Shown: piece after piece, positions 9,172 through 18,363 of the stretch
Layout of the letters: each line of letters starts with the position of its first letter
Position numbering within the stretch: position 1 is the first letter of the stretch
Origin: JAFGAV01 sp041479055
GTDB taxonomy: Bacteria > Acidobacteriota > Aminicenantia > Aminicenantales > JAFGAV01
Length of the DNA: 64,000 nt
Reading direction: 5' to 3'
Assembly: GCA_963702835.1 (NCBI GenBank)
Contig: OY969762.1
Location: 930,001-994,000, forward strand
Translations under genes and position numbers: made by a program
Notes under the pieces: model-generated
Database searches by the model: none
The model's input: only the letters and a program-made list of their open reading frames with translations
Told to the model about the DNA's origin: nothing

Positions 9172-9551
9172 CGAATGGCGATCCCGACGATATCTCTTTC
9201 CCTATAAGTTCGGTGACCATACCGGTAATAGTCTCTGACGACGTACCGGTTGAAATAGCGGTCCACCACAATGACCAGCGCGTCGGCGCCCATGGCCGCT
9301 GCCCTTTCTCTCAGGCTGTTCTCGACAAAGGCGACGTTCATACCCGGGTCGGGCCGGATCCACACTTCGCCGAGTTGGATGTGGGAACGTCCCGGTTCAT
9401 GCCGCAGCAGTTGGACCTGGCCCGGATTTGTGGCCGGATAATATGGAACGTCTGGATAGTATTGGTGTCCGATATAAGAATAGCACCCGGCGAACCCAAC
9501 AAGGGCCATACTAGCCGCCATGATTATTATTACTGTGGACTTTTTTTTCAT
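9162..9551 (-). CDS. small lipoprotein of unknown function
   Basis: The start is placed at the ATG of M-K-K-K-S, which has an AGGAGG six bases upstream; an in-frame ATG 14 codons earlier lacks such a site. A hydrophobic signal segment ends in the lipobox F-A-G-C, so the mature protein should be lipid-anchored. The remaining ~110 residues are rich in Tyr/Arg and contain A-A-A-M-G-A-D-A-L-V-I-V, a pattern common in small periplasmic lipoproteins. No function can be assigned. Confidence 0.7.
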   Translation of the reverse strand: MKKKSTVIIIMAASMALVGFAGCYSYIGHQYYPDVPYYPATNPGQVQLLRHEPGRSHIQLGEVWIRPDPGMNVAFVENSLRERAAAMGADALVIVVDRYFNRYVVRDYYRYGHRTYRERDIVGIAIRYR

Positions 9552-9729
9552 TTTTTCCTCCTGCATAAGTTTATAAAGCAAATGATGTGCCATGAACGTT
9601 AAAAATGCAAAATGCTTTTTAAGCTATTGATAATAAATTAATTAAATGTGTAGAATAAAATCTGATTTTATTTTGCAAGCAAAACAACATGTTCAAAGCG
9701 AGGCCTTTTGTCCTATTTTTAGGACGATA

Positions 9730-10188
9730 TTATCTTTTGTATTTTCCCATAAGTTGGGCTTCGGCTAATACATGCCCCTTCATGGCTTCGAGCAGCTTTG
9801 CTTTGGTCAGGCCCGGCGCAACCGTCAGCATCGCCTCGAGCGCATAGACCTTGAAGAAGTAGCGGTGCGTACCTCCCGGCGGGCAAGGGCCGCCGTAGCC
9901 GATTCTGCGGAAATCATTTGTCCCCTGCTTGGCCCCGTTGGCCAGCTCTTTCTCGGCGGGAATGCCTTCGGGAATAATCTTGTCTTTGACGGGCCAGTCG
10001 TAGAGGACCCAATGCACCCAGGTACCGACGGGCGCATCCGGGTCGTCGCAGATCAGGGCAATACTCTTGGCCTTGGCCGGAATTTCTCCCAGGTCAAACT
10101 GGGGCGAGATGTCAGGCCCGTCGCAGGTGTATTTCCGGGGGATCATCCCGCCTTCCTTAAAGGCCGTGCTGCTGAGCTTGATGGCCAT
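9730..10188 (-). CDS. YbhB/YbcL-family PEBP-like protein
   Basis: Phosphatidylethanolamine-binding-protein fold of the bacterial YbhB/YbcL type. D-P-D-A-P followed by W-V-H-W-V and G-P-C-P-P-G-G-T-H-R-Y-F-F are the two family signatures that form the anion-binding pocket. I chose the internal ATG (M-A-I-K-L-S) because a GGAGG lies about 8 bases upstream and the resulting 152 residues match the family length. A longer form starting at 10272 would add a 28-residue hydrophobic leader that could be a signal peptide. Confidence 0.85.
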   Translation of the reverse strand: MAIKLSSTAFKEGGMIPRKYTCDGPDISPQFDLGEIPAKAKSIALICDDPDAPVGTWVHWVLYDWPVKDKIIPEGIPAEKELANGAKQGTNDFRRIGYGGPCPPGGTHRYFFKVYALEAMLTVAPGLTKAKLLEAMKGHVLAEAQLMGKYKR

Positions 10189-10382
10189 GGCCGTCCCTCC
10201 TCCCTCAAAGATCGCCAGCCCCATAAGGACCGCGCACAATTGCTGAACCCGAAAAAGCCGGGATTGGATCAATAGCCCCGCTCCCCTTCTCTTTGATCGA
10301 CAGGCCCTTTCGATAATAACAGTTTAGTATCGACCGGGGGGCAGGTCAAGCCTTCGGCGGCTATCGGTTTCCATTGGCTGCC

Positions 10383-12347
10383 TCAGCCGGGGATGCCGAT
10401 AAAGTGCCAGTAGGCCAGAAAAATAAGATACAAGATCCCGGCCATAGTGACCAGGGAATAGGACACTCTTCCGCAGACCGTCCAGTATCTGCGGCGCCAG
10501 GCGGCTATGGCAAAAAAAGCCGACAGGACGACCAGGGGTATCGAGGCCAAGGCCAGCCAGAGGCCGATCCTCAGCGGCGAAGGGAGCCCCAGGAGGAATT
10601 CCTCAGGGCTGAAGGCTGCAACGGCCAGACAAACTGCGAAACCCAGATCAAGGGCGCTGAAAAGAACGGCCGCGGAGCGGGCCGGCCAGGGTGCCGGCTT
10701 CCCCTGTGACGGAATACGGCAGATTTTTCTTCTAAGCCAGCCCAGAGGCCAAGAGAAGGTCAAAAGGAACAGCCCGAGGCAAAAAACCGCCAGGGCTCCC
10801 TGGAAGAGCGGGGCCTGAAACCCGCGCAGCTTCACCCCGGCCATGAGCGGGAGGCTGTCCAGGAAGGCATAGGCCACCCTGCCCCGGCTGTCCGTCCGGA
10901 AGACGAGCGTGTCTCGTCCGTCGGCCCGCCGGAAGACGCCCGGCTCTACCTCGACCCACTGCCGGGCGCCGAACCCGGCCGGAAATCGGGTCAGAAGAAT
11001 TCCCCGCCTGGTAACGCTGACCCGAATGGCAAGCGCAAGCCCCATGATTTTTTCCAAGGTGGAAGAAGAATTCCGGCTGAGGCCATACCAGCCGGCGTAG
11101 CGCCGGAGCGAGGGCCGCTTGGAGGGCTGCGACACGGGAGGGATATGGGCCGGGACCGGGTAGAATTTGTCCAGGAAGGCCTGGACGAGTTCATCTCTGG
11201 CCGGGCTGGCCGCGGTCTGGGTGTTGTATACCACCAGCAGCCCCGTTTTCTCCTCGGGGATCAGGATGAGCTGGGAGTGAAACAGCCAGGTGTCCCCACC
11301 GTGGCCGATGAGGCGCAGGCCGTTGGCCTGCCGCTCCCAGAAGCCGTGGGCGTTGCCGCTGAGGCGCGGGTCGTTGGTAAACAGCCGCTCCCGCATTCTC
11401 CGCGCGGTTTCCGGACGGAGAATGCGGGCCTGGCCGTAGGCGCCGAGCTCAAGATGGGCGATCATGAAGCGGGCCATGTCCGAGGCTGTGCTGCTCAGTG
11501 CGCCAGCCGGCGCCAGGCCGTTGACGAACTCAAAGCTTTGGGGCAGAAACAGGCCATCCCGGACGATGTGGCCGGAGGAGACTTCGGCGGCCAGCGGGCC
11601 GGGCGGCGGCTGTTGGAACGTGCTGTGATCCATGCCCAGGGGCTTGAGAATATTCTCTTCAAGGTATTCCTCGAAGGGCCGGCCGGAGACTCTTTGAACG
11701 ATATAGCCGGCCAGGGCCGTGCCGTAGTTTGAATAAGCGGTCACCAGGCCCGGCGGCCTGATTCGCTTGGGCCTGCGCTCTCTGAGGTATTTTTCTAGGC
11801 TCAAGACGTCCTCAGCCCGCCTGGCACCGATGCCCATGACCAGGTCCTCGAACCCAGCCGTATGGGTCATGAGATGCTCAAGGGTGATGGGCTGGGGAAA
11901 AGTGTCCGGAATGCGGAAGGTATCCAGGTAGGAATTGACGTCACGCTTTAGGTCGAGCCGGCCTTGCTCAACAAGCTGCATGACTGCGGTCCAGGTGAAG
12001 AGCTTGGATATGGAAGCCAGGCGAAAAAGCGTGGTCTCGGCCGAAACGGGCGTTCTCCGTTCAGCGTCGGCCAGGCCGTATCCCTTGGCCAGGAGGACCT
12101 TCCCGTCGCGGACAACGGCCACTGCTGCGCCGGCAATTTGATAGGCCTCCAGCTGGCCGGCCAGAAGCCCGTCGAAGAAGGCTTCGACTTGCGCAGGGTC
12201 TTCCAGGGCCAGGACCGGCCGGGGAGAGGCAGGGCTGTTGTTTCCGGAATGTTGTTCCCCGGCCTGTCTGCTCGCTCCGGCCGGATTCAATGTCAGACAG
12301 AACAACAGGATAGAGATTGCGAAAGAGTGAACCGATCGCCGTATCAT
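10383..12347 (-). CDS. class C beta-lactamase/serine hydrolase with C-terminal membrane helices
   Basis: About 654 residues. After a signal peptide comes a beta-lactamase-fold domain with the catalytic S-x-x-K (S-I-S-K), the Y-S-N motif (Y-x-N) and G-H-G-G, the KTG-equivalent. This domain resembles penicillin-binding-protein-like esterases and D-aminopeptidases. The last ~190 residues contain about four hydrophobic helices, anchoring the enzyme with its catalytic domain outside. The start M-I-R-R-S is chosen because an AAAGGAGT lies 8 bases upstream; longer in-frame starts would precede the signal peptide with basic residues. Confidence 0.88.
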   Translation of the reverse strand: MIRRSVHSFAISILLFCLTLNPAGASRQAGEQHSGNNSPASPRPVLALEDPAQVEAFFDGLLAGQLEAYQIAGAAVAVVRDGKVLLAKGYGLADAERRTPVSAETTLFRLASISKLFTWTAVMQLVEQGRLDLKRDVNSYLDTFRIPDTFPQPITLEHLMTHTAGFEDLVMGIGARRAEDVLSLEKYLRERRPKRIRPPGLVTAYSNYGTALAGYIVQRVSGRPFEEYLEENILKPLGMDHSTFQQPPPGPLAAEVSSGHIVRDGLFLPQSFEFVNGLAPAGALSSTASDMARFMIAHLELGAYGQARILRPETARRMRERLFTNDPRLSGNAHGFWERQANGLRLIGHGGDTWLFHSQLILIPEEKTGLLVVYNTQTAASPARDELVQAFLDKFYPVPAHIPPVSQPSKRPSLRRYAGWYGLSRNSSSTLEKIMGLALAIRVSVTRRGILLTRFPAGFGARQWVEVEPGVFRRADGRDTLVFRTDSRGRVAYAFLDSLPLMAGVKLRGFQAPLFQGALAVFCLGLFLLTFSWPLGWLRRKICRIPSQGKPAPWPARSAAVLFSALDLGFAVCLAVAAFSPEEFLLGLPSPLRIGLWLALASIPLVVLSAFFAIAAWRRRYWTVCGRVSYSLVTMAGILYLIFLAYWHFIGIPG

Positions 12348-12438
12348 GGTCATCACTCCTTTGGCCCGAACCTTAACACGCCGGCGATTAAAAGTCATGG
12401 GAATCGAATTCAACAGAAACAGAGTTGCTTTGATTTTT

Positions 12439-13002
12439 TTATCTGCGCCGGCTTTCGTGGTCTAGAAGCCATTTCTTGCGCCATAGGCCTCCGCCGTAGC
12501 CCACCAGGCGGCCGTCGTGGCCGATGACCCTGTGGCAGGGCACGATAATGGCCACCGGGTTCTTGCCGTTGGCCGCCCCCACCGCCCGCAGGGCTTTAGG
12601 CCGGCCGATGGCCTCGGCAATCTCCTGGTAAGAGGCCGTATGGCCATAAGGAATCTGCAACAGCTGTCTCCAGACTTCTTGCTCGAATTCGGTCCCCTGA
12701 AGGTCAAGGGCCAGGTCGAAGCGGCTTCTTTTTCCGGAAAAATATTCTTCAAGCTGACGGCAGCATTCGCTGAGGATGACTGGAGCCCCGGCCCGGGGCG
12801 CGGACTCGGCCCCCCGCCCACCGATATCCACCCTCCGTATCGCCTTGTCCGCAGCAAAAATCTCTACGAGACCCAGCGGCGAATTGATGGCCGCCCGGTG
12901 CAGTTCGGCCTCTTCCGGTTTCAAAGAATGGCCGCAGCCCGGGCAGCTTGCCGCTTTATCGCTAAGCCGCTGACGACATTCGGGGCAGTTGATAAGGGCC
13001 AT
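12439..13002 (-). CDS. ogt: O6-methylguanine-DNA methyltransferase with N-terminal zinc ribbon
   Basis: 187 residues. The C-terminal domain has the suicide alkyl-acceptor motif P-C-H-R-V (Cys156) and the helix-turn-helix region G-x-x-A-S-Y-x-E-I-A; it repairs O6-alkylguanine by transferring the alkyl group to Cys156. Unusually, residues 6-23 form a four-cysteine zinc ribbon (C6-x2-C9-x10-C20-x2-C23) not found in classical Ogt/MGMT. AAGGA lies upstream of the ATG. It sits 17 bp after the DUF1015 gene in a leftward operon. Confidence 0.92.
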   Translation of the reverse strand: MALINCPECRQRLSDKAASCPGCGHSLKPEEAELHRAAINSPLGLVEIFAADKAIRRVDIGGRGAESAPRAGAPVILSECCRQLEEYFSGKRSRFDLALDLQGTEFEQEVWRQLLQIPYGHTASYQEIAEAIGRPKALRAVGAANGKNPVAIIVPCHRVIGHDGRLVGYGGGLWRKKWLLDHESRRR

Positions 13003-13019
13003 GATTTTTTCCTTTTTTT

Positions 13020-14360
13020 TCAGAAGAGTTTTCTGGCTTCCATGTAGAACCGTTTCTCTTTGGCCTCGCCCAGGGAGAACGTTTTGCGCGGCAGGACGCC
13101 GTCCAGGATGACCGTCTTGAAAAGGTCGCGCTTATCCATGGGCGGCAGGTAGAAGCCCATCTGTCCCGGCTTCCGGCCCAGCTCGACCACCGGCTGCGAT
13201 CCGTGGACATAATCCACTTCCCCAGCGCCCTTATCTTTGAGGAACGCGTCGAGGAAGCTCTGCAGCGTGCCCACGGGCAGGTTGAACCCGGGGGCCGGAA
13301 CCTCGGCCAGGCTGAAGCCTCCTTCCCGGACCAGGCCGATCTTATGGGGGAGTCCGCGTTGGCTGTCCACCTGGTTTTTCATTTCTTCCAGGGAAGCAAC
13401 CGGGTGGGTTGAGAAACGGCCTTGGCAGAATCGCCGCCATTCCTCGAGCAGGCTGCGGCCCGGCTCAAGGCCGATGACGAGGCGATGGATCGGCTCAAAG
13501 ACAAGGGCCGGGTCGTGGAGGTTGACCAGCTCCACCAAGGCATAGCGGAGGGGCGAGGCCGCTACCGCCCGTTTGTCGATCGCGCCTTGTTTGGTTTTTT
13601 CCCAGATTGTTTTGGCCGTGGCTAAGGAGTGGTTACCGTCTCCCATAGCGAAGAGAAGCACGGCCGTACCCTGGGGCAGGCCGTATTTTTTACAGAAATG
13701 AGCCGGGTCTGCCAGTTTTTCCAAGGCCTGGAGGATACCCTCTTCCAGGCTGCTATCCCCTACCCTGTATCCGGTCAAATGGCCGGAGCCCATCATCAGC
13801 TCGAAATCATAAAGCTTTTTCAGCCGGGGAGGGCGGCCGGCCAGGGGGCCGATCACCGAATCGTCCTGGTCGTCCAGGAGAACCATGATATGGGGCAGCT
13901 CCAGGGGTGCCGCCTCGCGGATCTTGACCCGCGGCGGAATGCGTTCCAGGATGGTGCCCTCGCTGGCCCGGATCAAGCTGGTCGAGCCCCGGGTGTAATC
14001 GTAGTGTTCCAGGTCCAGGCAGGCCATCAGGCCCCGGCGTGTCTGCCGGCCGGCCTGACGTTCGACATAAACGAAGCCGCGCTGCTCTTCGAACAGGCCG
14101 CGGTCCAGGTAATCACGCATGGCCGCCCGGATGGCCTGGAGGCGTTCCCCTTCCCCCGGTTTTCCCAAAAATGCTTCCGGGAAAATCAGATTCAGCGTGG
14201 AGGGCGCGGCGCCCACAAAGCCTTTAACCTCCGCCCAATATTCCGGCTGGGAGGTGAACTGGTCGCAGGCGATGACTGCCCATTTAGCCAGGTCGGTTCC
14301 CTGGCGCGGCAAAAGAACGGTTGGTATGCCGAGAGCCACGGATTCTTGAGTCTTCATCAT
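13020..14360 (-). CDS. DUF1015 family protein
   Basis: About 446 residues, matching the DUF1015 family (around 400-450 residues, function unknown). Recognisable features are the early I-P-T-V-L-L-P segment, Y-x-Y-x-R-G-S-T in mid-protein, and F-A-M-G-D-G-N-H-S-L-A-T-A-K, the most conserved block. The ATG of M-M-K-T-Q is chosen because AGGAGT inside the end of the upstream gene serves it; an in-frame TTG 24 bases earlier is less likely. Members often lie near serine metabolism genes in other genomes, but no such gene adjoins here. Confidence 0.85.
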   Translation of the reverse strand: MMKTQESVALGIPTVLLPRQGTDLAKWAVIACDQFTSQPEYWAEVKGFVGAAPSTLNLIFPEAFLGKPGEGERLQAIRAAMRDYLDRGLFEEQRGFVYVERQAGRQTRRGLMACLDLEHYDYTRGSTSLIRASEGTILERIPPRVKIREAAPLELPHIMVLLDDQDDSVIGPLAGRPPRLKKLYDFELMMGSGHLTGYRVGDSSLEEGILQALEKLADPAHFCKKYGLPQGTAVLLFAMGDGNHSLATAKTIWEKTKQGAIDKRAVAASPLRYALVELVNLHDPALVFEPIHRLVIGLEPGRSLLEEWRRFCQGRFSTHPVASLEEMKNQVDSQRGLPHKIGLVREGGFSLAEVPAPGFNLPVGTLQSFLDAFLKDKGAGEVDYVHGSQPVVELGRKPGQMGFYLPPMDKRDLFKTVILDGVLPRKTFSLGEAKEKRFYMEARKLF

Positions 14361-14373
14361 CTTAGCAGAACTC

Positions 14374-17148
14374 CTAATAGCCAACGTGTTCTTCGCTGAT
14401 CTCTACTATTCCGCTGTACTCTTTTCCATCCACGGAGAGCACCAGACGGTAGAGGCCGGCCCCGGCCGGGCTATAGGCATAATTCGGGTCAATCTGGCCC
14501 CCGCTGGCCCCCGTCTCCTGCAGGCGCCGCATCTGTTCCAGCCTGGCTTTTTTCTCTTCCTCGGAGAGGGCCCGGCGCATGGTCATGTCCCAGGCCGCTT
14601 TGTTCAGTCCGGGCTCTGCCGGCGCCTTGAACTCGCTGATGAGCATATTTCCCTTGTAAACCCTGGCTACTGTTTCCGCTTTGGGCTTGGACTTAAGGGT
14701 GTAATAGAAAACCGCCCCGGCCGGTTCGCTTTCACCCAGATAATTTGAGGAGCTGGAGTTGCGGTCCAGGCCGGGAAGCCAGCGTATTTTGGGCTCGACG
14801 GAGAACAGATGGACGTCCTCGGCCAGGACCTGGGCCGACAATTCTTCCAAGGGGCTGATATCGGCGATGAACAGGCCGCGGCCGTGACTGGCGGCGATGA
14901 GGTCCTTATCCCGGGGATGAACCTTCAGGTCATGGATGGGTTGGGTGGGCAGGCCGTTTTTCAGGGCGTTCCAAGTCAGGCCGGCGTCGATGGACATATA
15001 GACTCCCAGCTCCGTGCCCACGAACAGCAGCTTCGGGTTGCGCGGATGCTCGGCCACGGCGTTGACGGGTGCGGCCGGCAGGTTGCCGGCGAGTGAGGTC
15101 CAGGTCTGGCCGTAATCCGCAGTTTTGTAGAGGAAGGGCCGGAAATCGTCCTGGCGATAGCCGGTGAAGGCCAGGTAAGCGGTTCCGGGATCGTTGCTCG
15201 AGGCTGTCACCCGGCTCACCCAATAGCCGGGATAGCCGGGGATATTGTCGTTGAGCTTAACCCAATCCTTCCCGCCGTTCTTAGTCAGCCAAACGTTCCC
15301 GTCGTCCGTACACGCCCAGAGCAGGCCGGCGATTAGAGGAGATTCATCGAAGGCGGTAATGGTGCAGTACTGGATATTCCCGTCTCCGCCCTTGCCCGCG
15401 GCCAGCTTGGCCGGGTCGTTGGTGGTCAGGTCGGGGCTGACCTCGGTCCAGGTCTCCCCCCGGTTGACGGACTTCAGGACAATGTTGCTGCAGTGATAGA
15501 GCGTGTCGCTGTCATGGGCCGAGACAAGGAGGGGTGCACACCAGTTGAAGCGAAGGTCCTTGCCCTTGTACTGGATATTTTTAGTTTCGCCGGTAGCCAG
15601 GTCGACCCTCTGCAGCTCGCCGAACTGGAATTCGTTGTAAAGGAAGCGGTTTGTCTTCCGGTCGAAGACATTGTACATGCCGTCTCCCCCGCCCACCGTG
15701 TACCAATCTTCAAGGAAGATGGGCGGACCGCTGCGCAGGCCGGCTTCCGCCGTGCCGCCGGCCGTTTCCATCCGCCGGCCGGCCAGCTTGGCCTTCTTGG
15801 TGCTGGGCCCCATGAGCGAGCCGTTATCCTGCGTACCCCCGGCCAGCCGGTAGGGCGTCGACATGTCGAAGTCCACGGCGTAGAACTGGGCCAAGGGCAG
15901 GTTGTCGGCGTGGCTCCAGGTCTTGCCCCGGTCATAGGTCATGCCCAGGCCGTGGTCATAGCCCAGGAGCATATGATTGGAGTCGGCCGGGTCGATCCAC
16001 AGGGCGTGGTTGTCACCGCCGAAGGCGAAGGCTCTCGGGTTCCAGTGTTGGCCGGAGTCGGTGGTCTCAAAGACATTCACTGATAGGACATAAACATGTT
16101 TGTCGTCTTGGGGGTCGATGATAACCTGGCCATAATAGTAGCCCGGCGCGCCCCCCACGCTTCTCTTCTCCTGGCTGATCTTACGCCAACTGGCTCCGGC
16201 ATCGTCGGAACGATACACCTCACCGTCGACCATGCCCTCGCTCGACTTGCCTGCCTGGATCTCCTGCCAGCGGTCCGCCTCGGACATCCCCGGTTTGTTG
16301 ATGTTCTCAATGCCGGCGTACAGGATGTCCGGGTTCTTGGCGTAGACAGCCAGCCCGATCCGACCCAGCAGTCCTTGGGGCAGGCCGTTCGACAGCTGGG
16401 TCCAGTTCGCTCCGGCGTCCGAGGACTTCCAGATGCGGCTGCCCGGCCCGCCGATGTCATAAGTCCAGGGCCGTCGCAAGCGGTCATAAGTGGCGGCGTA
16501 GAGGATGTCCGGGTTCCGGGGGTCGAGAACCACGTCCACACAGCCTATCTGGCGGCCCTGAAGGTTAACCTTGAGGACCAGCTGCCAATTTTTCCCCCCG
16601 TCGACGGTCTTGTACAGGCCTCGTTCCAGGTTGGGCGAATAGAGGTGGCCGAGGGCGGCCACGTAGACGATGTCGGGATTCTGGGGGTGGACGACGATGC
16701 GGCCGATGTGGTGAGATTCCCCAAGCCCCATGTTGGACCAGGTTTTCCCGCCGTCCATGGATTTATAGACCCCGTCGCCCCAGTAGGAGCTCCGGGAGTT
16801 GTTGGCCTCCCCCGTGCCCACCCAAATGATGTTGGGAGCCGAAGGCGCCACAGCGATGTCTCCGATGGAAAACACCGGCTGGTGGTCGAAGAGGGGCGTG
16901 AAGGTCTGCCCGTTATTGACCGTCTTCCACAGGCCGCCCGAGGCCGTGGCTGCGTAAAAGGTGCCGGGCGTCTGGAGGGGCACGGCCAAATCGACGAAAC
17001 GTCCGCTCTGCCGGGTAGGGCCGATGGAGCGGAAGGTAATGGCTTTTAGGATATTGTCGCTCAAGGTTTGTCCGGATGCCGCCTGGGCGGCTGAGCCGAT
17101 AAGCAGGGCCGCATACAAGACTTGAAGAAAATGTCTCCGGCAGATCAT
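14374..17148 (-). CDS. secreted sortilin/VPS10-like beta-propeller (BNR/Asp-box) protein
   Basis: 924 residues with a Sec signal peptide (residues 1-26). At least eleven Asp-box repeats (S/T-x-D/N-x-G-x-T/x-W) run along most of the chain, e.g. K-S-M-D-G-G-K-T-W and K-T-A-D-Y-G-Q-T-W, giving two tandem propellers of the type called sortilin_C/VPS10-like or glycosyl hydrolase BNR. The C-terminal ~130 residues are a separate beta-rich segment. It is probably exported and substrate-binding; enzymatic activity is not evident. AAGGAG precedes the ATG. A paralogue lies about 7 kb downstream on the same strand. Confidence 0.88.
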   Translation of the reverse strand: MICRRHFLQVLYAALLIGSAAQAASGQTLSDNILKAITFRSIGPTRQSGRFVDLAVPLQTPGTFYAATASGGLWKTVNNGQTFTPLFDHQPVFSIGDIAVAPSAPNIIWVGTGEANNSRSSYWGDGVYKSMDGGKTWSNMGLGESHHIGRIVVHPQNPDIVYVAALGHLYSPNLERGLYKTVDGGKNWQLVLKVNLQGRQIGCVDVVLDPRNPDILYAATYDRLRRPWTYDIGGPGSRIWKSSDAGANWTQLSNGLPQGLLGRIGLAVYAKNPDILYAGIENINKPGMSEADRWQEIQAGKSSEGMVDGEVYRSDDAGASWRKISQEKRSVGGAPGYYYGQVIIDPQDDKHVYVLSVNVFETTDSGQHWNPRAFAFGGDNHALWIDPADSNHMLLGYDHGLGMTYDRGKTWSHADNLPLAQFYAVDFDMSTPYRLAGGTQDNGSLMGPSTKKAKLAGRRMETAGGTAEAGLRSGPPIFLEDWYTVGGGDGMYNVFDRKTNRFLYNEFQFGELQRVDLATGETKNIQYKGKDLRFNWCAPLLVSAHDSDTLYHCSNIVLKSVNRGETWTEVSPDLTTNDPAKLAAGKGGDGNIQYCTITAFDESPLIAGLLWACTDDGNVWLTKNGGKDWVKLNDNIPGYPGYWVSRVTASSNDPGTAYLAFTGYRQDDFRPFLYKTADYGQTWTSLAGNLPAAPVNAVAEHPRNPKLLFVGTELGVYMSIDAGLTWNALKNGLPTQPIHDLKVHPRDKDLIAASHGRGLFIADISPLEELSAQVLAEDVHLFSVEPKIRWLPGLDRNSSSSNYLGESEPAGAVFYYTLKSKPKAETVARVYKGNMLISEFKAPAEPGLNKAAWDMTMRRALSEEEKKARLEQMRRLQETGASGGQIDPNYAYSPAGAGLYRLVLSVDGKEYSGIVEISEEHVGY

Positions 17149-17166
17149 AGCTTCTCCTTTTTTGCT

Positions 17167-18156
17167 CTATTTTCGAAAAGCAAGAGATACACGATTGAGC
17201 CTATCCATGTCTTCGGGCCCCAGGGCAAAGTCCATGGCCCCCGCGTTTTCTTTGGCCTGGGCCGAGGAGGTGGCGCCCGGGATGGCCACTACAGTTGGGC
17301 CCTCAGCCTGGAGCAGCCAATTGAGGGCCGCCTGCGAGGGGGTCACTCCCAGCGCTTCGGCCACTTGGCGCAGCGTCCGGATTACAGGCAGGCTTTTGGC
17401 CAATCCCCGCCTGTGGAAGCCGGGCATGAACCTGCGGAAACCGGGCCGGCGGCGGACCAGCTCCGGGTCGTTATGGAACTTTCCGGAAAGCAGGCCTTGG
17501 GCCAGCGGCGAGTAGGCGATGATGGTGATCCCCAGCTCCTTGGCCGTATCAATAATGCCGTTAGCTTCAATACGGCGGTGGAGCAGGCTGTAGCGGACTT
17601 GGTTCGAAATGAGGCTCAGGCCGTGTTCTTGGAGCTTGCGGTGAGCCGTTCTCATTTGTCTGGCGGAAAAGTTGCTCACGCCGACCATGCGGATTTTCCC
17701 TTCCCGGACCAGCCGGGCCATGGCCCGCATCTGGGAGGAAATGGATGAGAAAGACCAGGGCTGGTGGATTTGATAGAGGCCGATGGGATAGCCGGCCAGG
17801 TTTTTCATCCGGATGTCGATGGACCGGGTGATCGACCCGGCCAGCCTGAAGACGGGCATCCACTTGGTGGCGATAAGGATGTCCTGGGGCTTGACTTGGA
17901 GAGAGCGAAGGGCGGCGGCCAGCCTGCGCTCGGATTCGCCGCCGCCGTAAGCCTCGGCCGTATCGAACCAATTGACGCCGGCAGCCAGGCTGTCCCGGAC
18001 TACCGCCCGGATCTCCTCCTCTTCGACTGCGGGCCAGAATCGTGCGGAAAGGTTCTTCCGCCCCCCAAACTGCCAGCAGCCCAGCCCGATGGGAGACAGG
18101 AGATTAGCGGAGCTTCCCAATTGACGTTGTTGTATTTTGGATTGAACTGTCATCAT
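17167..18156 (-). CDS. aldo/keto reductase
   Basis: About 329 residues, a TIM-barrel NAD(P)H oxidoreductase. Tetrad residues are visible: D and Y in W-F-D-T-A-E-A-Y-G-G-G-E-S-E, K in I-A-T-K-W, and H in Y-Q-I-H-Q-P. The C-terminal nucleotide-binding block V-V-A-I-P-G-A-T-S is present. The start M-M-T-V is preferred because GACGAGGA lies 7-8 bases upstream. The substrate is unknown. It ends 18 bp before the propeller gene, so the two may form one unit. Confidence 0.9.
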   Translation of the reverse strand: MMTVQSKIQQRQLGSSANLLSPIGLGCWQFGGRKNLSARFWPAVEEEEIRAVVRDSLAAGVNWFDTAEAYGGGESERRLAAALRSLQVKPQDILIATKWMPVFRLAGSITRSIDIRMKNLAGYPIGLYQIHQPWSFSSISSQMRAMARLVREGKIRMVGVSNFSARQMRTAHRKLQEHGLSLISNQVRYSLLHRRIEANGIIDTAKELGITIIAYSPLAQGLLSGKFHNDPELVRRRPGFRRFMPGFHRRGLAKSLPVIRTLRQVAEALGVTPSQAALNWLLQAEGPTVVAIPGATSSAQAKENAGAMDFALGPEDMDRLNRVSLAFRK

Positions 18157-18245
18157 TGTTGTATCCTCGTCTAACATTATAATACCCGCCTGAAAGCAGT
18201 CAATTTATAAAGCATCCAAGCCCCGAGGTCGGACTTCACAAAGGT

Positions 18246-18288
18246 TTGACAGATTCTTAACAGAATCTTAACAACTTTTTTCTATAAT
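18246..18288 (+). promoter_or_regulatory. Pho-box-like triple direct repeat with TATAAT
   Basis: Three hexamers, TTGACA (18246), TTAACA (18257) and TTAACA (18268), are separated by exactly five bases, giving an 11-bp period. A consensus -10 TATAAT follows at 18283, nine bases after the last hexamer. Repeated TTAACA-like hexamers at 11-bp spacing placed about 10 bp upstream of a -10 are the layout of PhoB/PhoP-type operators, where the activator replaces the -35. The assignment rests on pattern only. Confidence 0.55.
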
Positions 18289-18363
18289 TCCCGCATATTG
18301 AAAATAGAGAATTTTCAGGGATGTCAGAGAGCGGAGAGAAATCAAAAAAGCAAGGAGGAAGCC

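Noticed and set aside
14809..17049. Several plus-strand open frames over the propeller gene
   Set aside because: They are shadows of the Asp-box gene and lack ribosome sites and family motifs.
18246..18288. Ordinary sigma70 promoter TTGACA/TATAAT
   Set aside because: The spacing is 31 bases, far too long; the repeated hexamers explain the site better.
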